This document shows, one piece after another, positions 31,593 through 42,117 of a DNA stretch of 64,000 nucleotides; within the stretch, counting starts at the first letter, position 1; every line of letters starts with the position of its first letter. Location: assembly GCF_905404315.1 (NCBI RefSeq), contig NC_066288.1, positions 3,968,001-4,032,000 of the forward strand. The letters run 5' to 3'. Source of the DNA: Leptidea sinapis (Eukaryota; Arthropoda; Insecta; Lepidoptera; Pieridae). The notes below the pieces were generated by a model. That model was not told the origin of the DNA. It ran no database searches and worked only from the letters and a program-made list of their open reading frames with translations. A program made the translations under genes and the position numbers.

Positions 31593-31699
31593 CTTGTAGA
31601 ATGTTTCACTCGGATGCTCTAGATTCTTGCCGTAGATTGCGAGTATTCGTTGCACGTGGAACGGAGCCCAGCAGAGAAAAAATGAGAGTGCCACAGCAA
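31593..31699 (-). CDS. PRXamide-type neuropeptide GPCR, exon with helix 6
   Basis: A 107-bp exon. Acceptor ATTACTTTACAG, donor AAG/GTAAGTT. It joins the first exon in phase 1 (G + TT makes Val259). It encodes VAVALSFFLCWAPFHVQRIL (residues 259-278) and AIYGKNLEHPSETFYK. FFLCWAPFH at 265-273 is the class A toggle-switch motif (CWxP). The PFHxQR continuation is typical of pyrokinin/PBAN/CAPA and neuromedin-U receptors. Confidence 0.92.
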
Positions 31700-31889
31700 C
31701 TGTAAAGTAATATCATCTTAATTATGAGAAACTATCACCATTAAGTCCTATTGGGCTAGTGTTATTTGTTTGGTATTAGAGTTTGGTCTGTGGAGTAATT
31801 AAATAAAATCTTTTTAATTTATGTTATAACTATAAACGAGCAACTGTTGTACATAAATATATTATTCTTAGAAACACAAGAAAATTTCA

Positions 31890-32200
31890 AGACGTAACGT
31901 CACCTCTCCCCACTTGCAGCCGACAGACCGCTACATAAGCGGTAGCAAAACAGTTGGTGACCATTACTTCGTTTGTCGTCGGCCTTTGAACATCTCACCG
32001 AAACTCTGTCCGTTTTCGTATTTATTGTTTGAAGTGAGTAATTATTTAAATTGTGTTGACAGTGACAGGGTGAAGACGTCTATAAAAGGCGACATCTCTC
32101 TAGCGTCGACACATTTTCGCTGTAACCGTTGACTAGTTAGGGCGTCACTCTGCCCGATTTCTATTCGAATATTAGTCATTGTGTTGTTTGAAATTTATTC
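31890..32200 (+). promoter_or_regulatory. Promoter-like segment, possible solo-LTR piece
   Basis: GC-balanced block containing TCTATAAAAGGCGACATC (TATA-like, about 32079) followed about 25 bp later by TAGCGTCGACACATTTTCGC. The appearance is that of an insect LTR promoter, but neither boundary nor a second copy was found. Confidence 0.25.
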
Positions 32201-32244
32201 TTAGAAGCTTAAAAGCTCTTATTGATCTTATTTCCTAATTATGT

Positions 32245-32590
32245 ATAAAACGTAAACGGCTCCAAAGAGTTAAATGAAATTTAGTATACAGGTAGATTCG
32301 GGGGCGAGAAATCGATCTTCGTATCGATCGAGGTTTCAATTTTTAAAAATGTAGTTATATCCGTGTTTTAATGAGAAACTGCTACAATAATATTACAATA
32401 CAAAGGTAAAATTCTCCACTATGTACAGAATGTACGTAATTTTCTCAGATGGGACATTGGGTGGTCCGGAAAGAGGAAGACCCCGGTTCGGATCCAGATG
32501 TCTTATAAGTCATTTTTGTTCATGTTTTGTACTTTCTTTAAAATCCGAGCAAGGCTCGGTCGTCCAGGTACTGATAAATAATATACGCAG
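32245..32590 (+). repeat. Family D repeat with embedded tRNA-like module
   Basis: It shares GTATACAGG, TCGGGGGCGA, CCGTGTTTTAATGAGAAAC, TCAGATGGGACATTGGGTG and the hairpin CCGAGCAAGGCTCGG with 53225-53580. The internal tRNA-like part has B box GGTTCGGATCC (32485-32495) with an A-box-like TCTCAGATGGGAC upstream. Unlike a classical SINE, more than 150 bp of family-specific sequence precede the tRNA-like part. Confidence 0.7.
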
Positions 32591-33085
32591 AATTTGAGAC
32601 TATTCCTCCACTATTAAGGCGAAGGGTAAACAGAAAACACGCAATCAAGGTGATTTAGACTAGTTTTGTGGTGAAAATATAGCATTTGGAGCTATGAACA
32701 CTACTTTATCCTGTTAAACATACCCTTACGTCTTACTTGTAGGTTGCTAATGCTTGCTGTTGGTTAAAGTTACCACTCCAGTACTATTATGAACTACCAG
32801 TATTCTTTGCAGTTAAACAAGTTTTTTCTCGGCATGATGCATTTGCTTAATATACTTCTCTCATAAAAGTTGTTTTTGTAGCTTTTACTTTTTTTTGTGT
32901 AGGTACATTTATTCAGATTAGTTATCAATAATGATGATTGAAAGGAATTAAACTGTTTGTGCCTGTTAAATTGTTACATTTTCAAAGCAATAATTTTTAA
33001 AATATTGGCTTTATTACATAGGAGCCGTGAACTCATATCGCTCAAGGTCGCTGGCATTTAGTGTCGCCTTAAGAAACCTTTACGT
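32591..33085 (+). repeat. Family E repeat, copy 1
   Basis: About 490 bp shared in the same orientation with 43895-44345. Landmarks: AAGGCGAAG, GTTTTGTGGTGAAA, TAGGTTGCTAATGCTTGCT, AGTTAAACAAGTTTTTT and GCCGTGAACTCATATCGCTC. Non-coding; ends not defined. Confidence 0.75.
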
Positions 33086-33615
33086 GTTTCGTAATTTTCG
33101 CAGTATAACCGAAGGCAAAAAACTCGTCTCGATTTATTAGTATAGATATAGATACGTAGATTCTTAACTTAAACATAAAGATAAAAAAAAACGTTTAGAA
33201 ACTAAGTATCAATTAAAATTAAATTACAAAAAACTATAAGAAAAAATAAATTATTTGTAGCAGGATGGAAAAAGAGTTATGAATGGTTTTATTATTCATT
33301 TTAGTAATAATTAGTTCAATATTCACTTTACTGACCTTATTATTAAGGCGCCTAAGGTCTTGTTTTTACGATCCAAAATTTATTAAATTCCAGTCACTGA
33401 ACGCAATATGTGTTCGGAGTTGTTGCGAGTAATTCCATTTATATAATTACAACCACGGTTTTTCCTTAGATTAAGAATTGGTCTCTGTTCTCAACTAGAC
33501 ACCGTACTACCTAATAACAATACCTTTTAAACACGCTTTTTATTAGCTTTATGTATAAACCTGTATACCTGTATGTTTGTATGTTTGTAACAGACTTCTT
33601 TGGGCGCGATTTTGA
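33086..33615. other. No gene recognised
   Basis: AT-rich intronic sequence. GTTTCGTAATTTTCGCAGTA near 33090 may be repeat-derived. Confidence 0.35.
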
Positions 33616-33810
33616 CCCACTTTTTATTACGGCAACTTTATATTGTAGTGTGTATTGGCAATTTGTAAAGATGCTTGTGTGCGTGGCATCTTGACACTCA
33701 ATGGCATCTTTCAAATTTTGTAACACACGCTTCGTGTTATTTTACATTGAAATTAATAAAATACAAAATACTTACTGATGATATGTGATCCCAGTGTCTT
33801 TCTGTTTATT
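33616..33810 (-). repeat. Family F repeat, copy 1 (inverted relative to 43688-43850)
   Basis: Shares CAGTAAGTATTT (reverse), GATGATATGTGATCCCAGTG, TGGCATCTTGACACTCAATG and GCGTGGCATC with 43.7 kb, in opposite orientation. Confidence 0.75.
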
Positions 33811-33825
33811 ATTTTACAAAGTTAC

Positions 33826-34050
33826 AATAAAATTTATTGAAGTGGGCGTTACTTTGCGGAAATCCATAATTATCCAAATGATTTGAGTTTTCTTTAGTGT
33901 TAATCTCGTGCCAGATTTTGGCGAATCAACAAGTCCTGAGGATGCCTCGTGTAGAGGCGAAACACGTGTCGAATTGTTTAAAGACAAATATTGGCGGAAT
34001 TAACACTAAGGAAAACTCAAATCATTTGAATAAAGTAACAGTACGCAATT
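33826..34050 (+). mobile_element. Penelope-type terminal fragment with best hammerhead-like motif
   Basis: The left edge TCTTTAGTGTTAAT is the mirror of the right edge ATTAACACTAAGGA, giving inverted ends of about 35 bp. Between them (33928-33978) are CTGAGGA, stem GCCTC/GAGGC, GAAA, palindrome ACACGTGT and C, with a flanking helix that pairs at 7 of 8 positions. Confidence 0.65.
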
Positions 34051-35439
34051 TTGGTTTCAATTATTGCCAAAGTTTAGTATAAAATGTAACGTCAAAGTCA
34101 CACATATTTGGAGACTGGGTCGAGAACGAACTTGGGCGTAGTATTAGTTGCCGCACTACGCCTGCGGTATCTAGTTGGAGCGCAGCGGAGACCAATCCTT
34201 TATCTAAGGGTTTTTCGTAATTTGTGCTTTGCTCTGTTACATTTGCTTCCAGTCAAATTTCATGACATTCGTCTTACAAAATAAGGCTTAACCGTATCCT
34301 TCATTTCCTTTGATTTATGAATATTATAGGTTCGAGCAGTTGTTAGTTGGTAGGTTTTGGTATTATTGTCAATATCAATTTAAATTCTCCACGCGTTCCT
34401 ACGTCTTGACAGACTGACAAACATAAAATAAAGCAATGTTTTTGAGGTGCGGAAGTCGAAAAAGCCGACGTGGTTACCCTGAATTATTTTATATATAATC
34501 AATCAAAATGACATTCATATTCCACTTAGCACGAAACCATGTTTTTCTTCGCAAAAAAGTTTGGCGATCGCATTATATCACGTTTTGGTGACAATAATAG
34601 GTCGCCAAGATATTAGGGTTATGTGGTTTTGTATGAATAGGGTTTAGTAAGGTTTGCGTAGCTGGCTACTTAGACACACCTGTGACGCACATTCATAGAT
34701 ATTGTAAAAATATCAGTTAAAGTACATTACAGTTATACAAATACACAACCTGCATACTAATTAGGAAAATTATAGACAAACAGATACATTCAGAATAAAC
34801 ATTTACAAAAAAGAAACAAATACAAAATAGACGCAATAATGACCACTTCATACTACCAAAGCCAAGGACCAATTATGGACTGAAAACAATTACATATGAA
34901 GGTCACTTACAATTACTGACAGTAGGAGGTAGTAATTTATCTCTATCTGTAGATAGTATATTGGGAACGGCCGTTATTGAAGCAAGTGTAAACCAATGAA
35001 TGATTTACGCAAATGCAAATTTGTTATCTTATTATGTATGAGAAACTAAACGCATGTTTAGATGAGTGACAGCAAACAGTGTATTATACGGGAATTTTAA
35101 AACGTCGAGCAACAGTAATTGTGTTGACGCAAGAAATTGTTGATATCCTTTTTGTTCGGCTTATAGTCTGTACTTTTCCTAAGTCCTCGATAAGGTAGAC
35201 TTTAACATAAGCTTAGCTCGTACTGAAAGCGATGTTTAAAAATTCGGATATCGACTTAACTCTCTAGATAAGTCTAAGCAAAGTCTAAATACGTTCTATA
35301 GATCTTAGCATGAGAGACATAGAGTAACATATTTTACTAGTGTAATTTATACGTCGTAACTTTATATACTATCATTTTATAGAGGTGTTTTGGTCGGTAC
35401 ACTATTACATTCACATTCTTCATGAAATTTAATGACACT
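34051..35439. other. No gene recognised
   Basis: Intronic sequence. 34160-34190 (GCGGTATCTAGTTGGAGCGC) recurs at 43866-43890. Confidence 0.4.
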
Positions 35440-35625
35440 AGCACCATTTTATGTGTTTTGCTTGTGGCTATTGATGAAGATGTTGAAGTTGACAATATTC
35501 GGTACTTCATCCATGATATATTGCATGCCTTCAGGATGCATTGTTATGCAGATGACGTATCTGACGACGAGAGAGCCTCTCGGGAAATCATCGACCAGCG
35601 CCGAACACCCATTGGTCTTATACCT
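35440..35625 (+). mobile_element. Non-LTR reverse-transcriptase fragment with YADD
   Basis: The plus frame gives DILHAFRMHCYADDVSDDER and ASREIIDQRR. The CYADD core is the catalytic motif C of non-LTR reverse transcriptases, and the flanks (HCYADD, SREIID) resemble the Jockey-like elements seen elsewhere here. Motifs A and B are absent. Confidence 0.6.
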
Positions 35626-36350
35626 ATGCGTAATTGTGGTATAGGGGAACGGGTTGTGTTCGACTCCCGTTAAAGAGACATTGCTACTTTTCGATCTTTG
35701 GGTGTGTGCTGTTATTTCAGTAAAGGCTTAGTGATGTATACTTAATTTAAATCCGTCAAAAAAACATTATCAGCAGTATGTTAATGTTGTAATAGGCGAG
35801 GGTGATCACCTATACTGACTGACATAGGGAATATGTCCATGATAATGTCAGTTGCATAACCTTACGTAAATGTCAGCTTTTCATTTTTGTGAACAAAATT
35901 TACATAAAATGTTAAAATTAATGGTCTTTGTTTTATTTCTGATGCTATGTTATGTAGCAAAAAATAAGCCTGAGATTAGCCTTTGGTGGATACCGGGCCT
36001 TAAGCTACGTCCATTTCTAATATTTCTTATAACATTTGATTGCGATTAATATTCGCAAGTTTAACATAATTTATCGTTATTATTACAATTTTCGTTTACG
36101 TTTATTAAAGTTAGAGATAATCGGAATATAATTAATTACGTCCCACAAAAAGTTAGTAAGAGTACATAGAGTGGCCTCGAAACTTTGTTTCTTATGACAA
36201 ATTATAAGCAGCATTATTCAAATTATCTCAAAAACAGATAAAATTATGACTAATCGGCGTGTGTAAATAAAGACTTATAGTACAATTGCTGTTTATTAGT
36301 TTTTTTTTAAATAAAAAATAAATAAGTATACAAATTTAATTTGTACCACT
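35626..36350. other. No gene recognised
   Basis: AT-rich intronic sequence. A tRNA-like GTTGTGTTCGACTCCCGTTA at about 35650 is too isolated to call. Confidence 0.35.
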
Positions 36351-36351
36351 T

Positions 36352-36662
36352 ACCAGTGGGAGGGTTCTTTGCACAGGATGCTTATGGATTATGGATACCA
36401 CAACTGCGCTTATTTCTGCCGTGAAGCAGTAATGTGTAAACATTATTGTGTTTCAGTTTGAAGGGCACCGTAGCTAGTAAAATTACTGGGCAAATGAGAC
36501 TTAACATCATATGTCCCAAGGTGACGAGGGCAATTGTAGTGCCGGTCAGAATTTTTGGGTTTTTCCAAGAATCCTGGGCGACACTGCATTGTAATGGGCA
36601 TAACAATTACCATCAGCTGAACGTACTGCTCGTCTCACCCATTAATGCTATAAAAAAAAAAC
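36352..36662 (+). repeat. Family A retroposon, full length with A-tail
   Basis: Starts CTTACCAGTGGGAGGGTTC and ends CGTCTCACCCATTAATGC followed by a run of about ten A at 36652-36662. This is the clearest evidence that the family is an A-tailed retroposon. Confidence 0.85.
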
Positions 36663-36679
36663 AAAACGCATCATGCGGC

Positions 36680-36785
36680 ATATGGACTGATGGCTTAGCC
36701 GGAAGAGCGCTGGGATGTAACCAGAGAGGCACGTGTTCGTATCCCTCATCCTTCATAAGTTTTGGTACAAATTAAATTATTATAA
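36680..36785 (+). repeat. tRNA-derived SINE, separate family
   Basis: A-box-like TGGCTTAGCCGGAAGAGCGC (36691) and B box GTTCGTATC (36735-36743), followed by CATCCTTCATAAGTTTTGGT and AT-rich sequence. It lies directly behind the family A tail. Confidence 0.6.
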
Positions 36786-36919
36786 TATACCTTTTATAAC
36801 ATTTTTACAATTTCACTCCTCTCCTATGTTTTAAAACTATGATATTATTTAAGAAGTCTCTTTCACTTAACACTTAAGATAATGTTATTTACAACTGTTA
36901 TAAGCAGTAGTTCGCTATT

Positions 36920-37327
36920 TTTTTTATGGAAAAGGAGGACAAACGAGCGTACGGGTCATCTGGTGTTAAGTGATCACCGCCACCAACATTCTCTTGCAAC
37001 ACTCTGGTGTGGTGTAATCACAGGAGCGTTGTCGGCCTTTAAGGAAGGTGTATGCGCTTTTTTTGAAGGTACCCATGTCGCATCTTCCCGGAAATACCAT
37101 ACACGGAAGCTCATTCCACAGCTTCGTAGTACGAGGAAGAAAGCTCCTTGAAAACCGCACTGTGGGGGACCGCCACACATCCAGATGGTGGGGATGATAT
37201 CCTTTCTTGTGGCAGGAATCAGGTGAAACAGCTCTTCGGAACACTCCCCGTGATAAATGCGGTAGAAGACACACAATGAAGCGATGTCTCTACGCAACTC
37301 CAAGTGATCCAGCCGTTCACAGAGCAC
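36920..37327 (-). mobile_element. Jockey-B LINE, 5'-truncated
   Basis: The antisense A-tail (T-run) is at left. The minus strand encodes CERLDHLELRRDIASLCVFY, RIYHGECSEELFHLIPAT, then HHLDVWRSPTVRFSRSFLPR, KLWNELPCMVFPGRCDMGTF, KKSAYTFLKGRQRS. Flanks TTCGCTATT (36911-36919) and TTCACTATT (37328-37336) are a one-mismatch target-site duplication. Of the Jockey-B tails here, it is the least damaged. Confidence 0.85.
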
Positions 37328-37479
37328 TTCACTATTTTATTATTAATTACAGAAACAATCGTCGCAAGATTTCAAAGGCATGATTTGTAATAAAATATTT
37401 TAGTATCTCGTTATACTAGCGTGACCTGTGAACTAATTAAGAAGATAATTAACATTATATTATGATTCATTCTCTGCAT

Positions 37480-38040
37480 CAACTTTTTAATGCGATGTTT
37501 GCTCTTTTGAAACGCAGTACAGGGACATTGCGGACCTTTTTAGGTGTAAATAAACACAGATTTGAAAGGAAACGGATATTCGATCGATCTCGTTCAAACG
37601 TACTCGAGTCGACGCCGGTGCTAACGCGTTTATTCCGGCACTCTTACTCAAAAGCCGTGGTCCCTGTCAGCCCTTGTGCATCCGATCCAAAAAAGAGGCC
37701 TATTGCTATTACCTCCTTGCTCTCCAAAATCATGGAGAGCATAATCAACCGCCAGCTCTTGGTGTACCTAGAAGGTCACCAATTGATCAACGATCGATAG
37801 TACGGCTTTCGCCATGGTCGGTCGGCAGGCAATCTTCTGGTATATCCTAACACATAGATGAGCGGTGGTTATCGAAAGCTAGGGGGAAGGCCTGCCAGTT
37901 AGTCTGGATATAGTGAAGACTTTGATCGTGTATGGCACAAGGCGTTCCTCTCAAAACTTCCATCATTTGGGCTTCGTGATAGCTTATGCAAGTGGACCTC
38001 CAGCTTCCTCACTGGGTGCAGCATTCAGGTTGTTAGTATT
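37480..38040 (+). mobile_element. Jockey-type reverse-transcriptase fragment
   Basis: The plus strand reads PVLTRLFRHSYSKAVVPVSP, RPIAITSLLSKIMESIINRQ, LLVYLEGHQLINDR, a stop, YGFRHGRSAGNLLVYL, then shifted frames with VSLDIVKTFDRVWHKAFLSK (motif A Asp) and SSFLTGCSIQVV. This is the fingers-palm part, missing from the Jockey-B tails, and may belong to the same family. It ends before motif C. Confidence 0.75.
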
Positions 38041-38084
38041 TTCTTCGATTAACGCGAGTGTTAAAGGATTAAAACACGTGTAAT

Positions 38085-38200
38085 TGTAACTGTTTTTACA
38101 TTAAATTTTTGCGTAAAAGTTAAATTTTTATTTTAGCCAACCCGACGTTTCAAGACCTTTCCAGATCTGGTGTTCAGGGGGACTGCAGATGAAATGACTC
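38085..38200 (-). mobile_element. Penelope-type terminal fragment, third family, decayed
   Basis: On the minus strand CTGAACACCAGATCTGG, AAAGGTCT, TGAAACGTCGGGTT (38178-38141) follow the general CTGA - stem - GAAAC - GTC order of the other two families. The stem is imperfect. Confidence 0.35.
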
Positions 38201-38744
38201 AAGGATAGTATTTGTCATATGTTGTCATTATGAAGTTTAGCGCCATTTATAGCGCCAGTGGTATTTGTCCAGTATAGTATAGGTTTTATTCCAATATTTA
38301 TTATCAAATCACACCAAACATTTGTTTCAAATTGAGCGGCATACGACGGCGAGTTTTAATACTAAATACATACAATACTTAATGTTACCTCGTTTTGTAA
38401 ATCAGTTTGTATGTGAAGGTCGCGAGTTCAAGTTCGCACCGACAGACGCATCTAATTAATTATTGAATAATATGGATTATTTACTAAACACGTTTTCGAT
38501 TTTTTAGAAGAGGCACTTCGTAATGAAATGCAGGTAGTAGGAGAGCTGCTATTGGAACAGGTACATTTTAAAACATGGTAGCATGTAGGTATGTATGTTT
38601 GTAGGTATAGTATAGTAGGTAGCAGAAAGTTCACAACCACATCAGCTGTTTGTATTAAAAAAACAAAGTTAGAGGTAAAGAAGATAGTCTGGGATTAAAT
38701 AAAATTATATTTTAAAATTACATAGAAGTAGAGTTTATTATATC
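38201..38744. other. No gene recognised
   Basis: AT-rich intronic sequence with GTAGGTATGTATG-type low complexity near 38590. Confidence 0.4.
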
Positions 38745-39030
38745 AATCAAAAACGCGAAGTCATACAAACCATTAAGATAAGGAAAGTCGAACATTTGGG
38801 GCACGTACTTAGGCACGCGAGGTACGAACTCCTACAACTCATCATGATGGGAAAAGTTGCCGGAAGAAGAGGCGTAGGTTGCAGAAAAAAGTCATGGCTG
38901 CGCAAAATTTGACAGTGGACAAGAATCGCGCGTGTGGCAGAAATATTTCGCCTCGAGAAGAACAAAAATTAAATTTACAAAGCTGATTGCCAACCTTCAT
39001 TAGTCGGAGTGGCACGCTAAGTAGAAGAAG
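38745..39030 (+). mobile_element. LINE ORF2 C-terminal remnant (RTE-like)
   Basis: The plus frame reads IRKVEHLGHVLRHARYELLQ, LIMMGKVAGRRGVGCRKKSW, LRKI, stop, QWTRIARVAEIFR. The pattern (LGHVxR - YELLQLI - GKxxGRRG - SWLR) is the C-terminal signature of a widespread insect endonuclease/reverse-transcriptase family. Stops and truncation make it dead. Confidence 0.65.
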
Positions 39031-40435
39031 ACTTTGTTACTGAGGACTAGACTAAACTTTTGGGATTTTAGACTTAGTGCGACTTTCCCAAAGTACATGC
39101 ATACAATTATATAAAATACCTTATCTCAGTTTACATAATGAAAAAGGCCACCTCTCACTGCTTCAATGAATTTGTCTTTCTTGTTTTATTTCACCTCCAA
39201 ACTTTTACTTCGCTCTGAAGTTGTTACGAGCACCTGTTTACATAAATTTATTCCGCATTCGATTAAATTTATGCATAAATTCGTGTGTTGTTAGAGTTAA
39301 GTTTGAAATTAATTGTTTTTGTTTTTTTTACTAATAGAATTGATTATTATTGATACTGCGTCCGAACAAAGCCGCTCAAATTGTGGCATCGATGCGGGAA
39401 AAACCAGTATACCGTATACTTTTCTTTCTTTCTACATTCTAGAAAGAAAGAAAGAAAGATACAATGTTTATTGACGTTATTATACATTCTGATTATAGTT
39501 CTTCAAGTTATACCATTCTAATTATGATCTAATGACGCCAATGGGCCCCCACCTCAGCATAGTTGTGGTTTCGAAAGAATCCACAACGCTGGTCTTCCGT
39601 GGAAACCCAGAGAGCGCTACTAACGCGCAGTCCTATCACACGATGGTTTATAAATAAATAAAATAATAAAATAAGCCGTTTTGTTGCTGTTCACAAATAT
39701 TATAAATGATACTTAAGAATGGTCCTTTACAATATACAAACATACACTAATTAAGGATATAATACTACTAATAATAAAAGAAAAGAATACTTTAATATCT
39801 TATTTTTTCTTTATAACAAGTTTCACATTTCTTTTTAATAACAAGTATTCAACATCAAGGCAGTTATCGATCCTACTTCCGCCCACTTACGTTGCCACAT
39901 AGGTATGCATGAAAATCTCCTGTATTCAACCGGGATAATTTATTAGCCTATGTCTGTCAATCCCGAAACTCTATCTATACGTAATATGATAAATCTGTCG
40001 CTGGTTTGTGAATGTCCTTGCGTGAAGGATACGGTTATTAATACAACACGAGGGGCTTTAAATAAAAATTTAGGATAAGATATAAGCTCTATGGAAGTAA
40101 AAAGTCTCTCGTTGCGTATGGAAAATGGAAATTTGTGTACTTATTATGTATCTGTGCTTGAGCTTTTCACTTCTGAAAGAGTTATCAAAAAATAAGGGAT
40201 ACTTTAGGATGCTCCACCTTATTTTACGGCTGAACATAGATTCAATAAAGTAAAGGGGTGGTTGCATGATTGAACATATTGATCATGGAGCTGTAATAAA
40301 ATGAGCCAGAAACGGAGACGGCACAGCAGCAAAAATTGTTTAGTTTCGTCAAAATATTGCTCTGCTGTTACTGCTGTTCGAGAGGCTTGAAATACTTGAG
40401 TATCCTCCATATTTACCAGACCTGGTGATTAAAAT
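39031..40435. other. Mostly unassigned; antisense LINE tail near 39430-39660
   Basis: A GAAAGAAAGAAAGAAAG run at 39444-39460 followed by ACAATGTTTATTGAC and a GC-richer stretch to 39640 looks like an antisense LINE 3' UTR. The remainder is AT-rich with no supported frame. Confidence 0.35.
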
Positions 40436-40439
40436 TTGA

Positions 40440-40875
40440 AAATCAAAATTTTATGAACGATGCGATACTCGAACCTACAACCTCTAGCGTTACGTGCCAG
40501 TGCTCTAACCAACTGAGCTATCCGTTCGAGTGACGTATCGTCATAAAATCTTGTATGCTTTGTTCAACTCACAGTTTGTGACGTCATCTACAGGATCTAC
40601 TTTACAGTTGATAACCTGCTCAACCCCAATATTTGGATATTAGGAAATTGACTTGAGATGTCGCTCTTGTAAATCTAAACAATTTGTTATGTTTTTAAAA
40701 TGGTAACCCTCACTCCTAGGATTAATACACAAATAAATTTAAAAAAAGAAATTTTATGAACGATGCAGGACTCGAATCCACGACCTCTGGCATTCCGTGC
40801 CAGTGCTCTTTTATTTTATATTAATCCTAGAAGTGAGGGATATCACTTTAAAAACATAACAAATTGTTTCTATTT
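40440..40875 (-). mobile_element. tRNA-like/inverted-repeat element, one and a half copies
   Basis: AAAATTTTATGAACGATGCG opens a minus-strand tRNA-like module (B-box region ACTCGAACC, A-box CCAACTGAGCTA). The body GACGTATCG, CATCTACAGGATCTACTTTA and AAATTGACTTGAGATGTCGC matches 15600-15720. At about 40745 a second module start (GAACGATGCAGGACTCGAAT) begins and breaks off, then sequence returns inverted (CCTAGAAGTGAGGG) at 40840. This is a partial fold-back of the 15.6 kb element. Confidence 0.65.
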
Positions 40876-41234
40876 ACAATGTTCAAGATCTGGCATGTGA
40901 AGGAAATAATAATTATGAAACAGCAGTCGCTACTGATTAACAATTTTTAGTTACTCAAGTTGAAGAACTATTTGCCTACTGTTAATTATTATATAATTAT
41001 AATAAAATGAATAACATTTAGTAAAATTTACTGGAAACATGCGCCCTTTTTTAAAAAGCCCTGAGATAGGTTACAGGTTATCTCGGGCTACTATTCGCAA
41101 CTCAACGACTTGGTGCGCCTTTTTTGCGTGGTCCCTAAGTAGATACCATGACAATTATTACGATTCTATACTGTATGTTTGTTCTTGTTAACTCTGCTTG
41201 TTAAAGGATGTGGGTTTAACTTAAGCTTTACAGT

Positions 41235-41700
41235 ACAATTTTGTTTCAATATGAATATAACTCAGTAATTTGGTGTCCATATTACAAAAAATATATAGCT
41301 CGAATAGAATCAGTGCAAAAAAAAATCGTGTCTAGACTCAGTTATATCAATAAAACTTATCATATTTATGATTACCAAAAAAGGCTAATTAATCTTGAAA
41401 TTGATTCCCTGGAAATGCGTAGAAAAGCGGCCCAGTTAATTTTTCTTTACAAACTCATAAATAGACTGTCCAGATATTCTTCACAATATTGGCATTTGTG
41501 TACCGTCATTTAATTGTCGAATAGGTACTTATTCCCCAATATTTATTAAATTTTATAGAAATAACTACGGATAAACTCTCCCATTCAACTCATATGTGTA
41601 AGCTATAATAAAATATTTAAATTAGATCATAACATCGATATATTTTCAAATATTAAAAAAAACAGATGTCCTTGTCATTGAAAGGCTTAAATATAGATTA
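41235..41700 (+). mobile_element. LINE reverse-transcriptase C-terminal remnant
   Basis: The plus frame reads FQYEYNSVIWCPYYKKYIAR, IESVQKKIVSRLSYINKTYH, QKRLINLEIDSLEMRRKAAQ, LIFLYKLINRL. This is the typical connection region downstream of RT in Jockey/CR1-like elements (xEYxSVIWCP...RIExVQK). A frameshift follows and the remaining tail (IGTYSPIF) continues to about 41680. Confidence 0.75.
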
Positions 41701-41819
41701 GTAACTATGTAATTAGTATTAGTTGTAAATTCATTATTGTTATTTTTCTAATTTGTTTTTAGCATTAGTTTGTTAGTTTAGTAACGATGTGCATACCGTT
41801 AATTTAGATATGTAAATAG

Positions 41820-42117
41820 CAACACTTATTGACGCCGTACAAAAATGTACTCTCCGAGTACATTCTCGTACGGCGTTCGAGTCTCCTTAGGAGACGCCCC
41901 GCAACTGTTGTTGCGTAGTCTTTGCGGCCTCCACGGCCCACGTCCTACTTCGCTGTGAAAGCCAGGGCTGCTAACAGCACAGAGGAGGTTTTAGTCGGTA
42001 TGGAGTGTCCGCTTACGCGGACACTCGAGTCCGACATATTACGCCCCGTTCCGGGGCGTAAATACGTAACCGTATTTCCTCCTCTCAAAAAAATAATAAA
42101 AAAAAACAACACTTATT
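41820..42117 (+). mobile_element. Hairpin-rich retroposon with 11-bp target-site duplication
   Basis: Insert 41831-42106 (276 bp) lies between two perfect copies of CAACACTTATT (41820-41830 and 42107-42117) and ends in an A-rich tail (CTCAAAAAAATAATAAAA). It is much more GC-rich than its surroundings and almost fully self-pairing. Paired arms: 41832-41840/41868-41876 with inner 41845-41851/41857-41863; 41881-41886/41890-41895; 41901-41905/41910-41914; 41952-41956/41974-41978. A closing stem 41981-41988/42078-42085 encloses 41994-41998/42031-42035 with 42003-42012/42017-42026, 42039-42048/42052-42061 and 42061-42066/42071-42076. A B-box-like GTTCGAGTC is at 41875-41883. No coding frame and no family I can name. 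Confidence 0.85.

Noticed and set aside
31914..32132. 72-codon plus frame in the receptor intron
   Set aside because: It has no recognisable domain and lies in the promoter-like island; judged a chance frame.
32560..32590. CCGAGCAAGGCTCGG hairpin as a Helitron 3' end
   Set aside because: The copies do not end in a consistent CTRR and no TC start was found, so family D is not called a Helitron.
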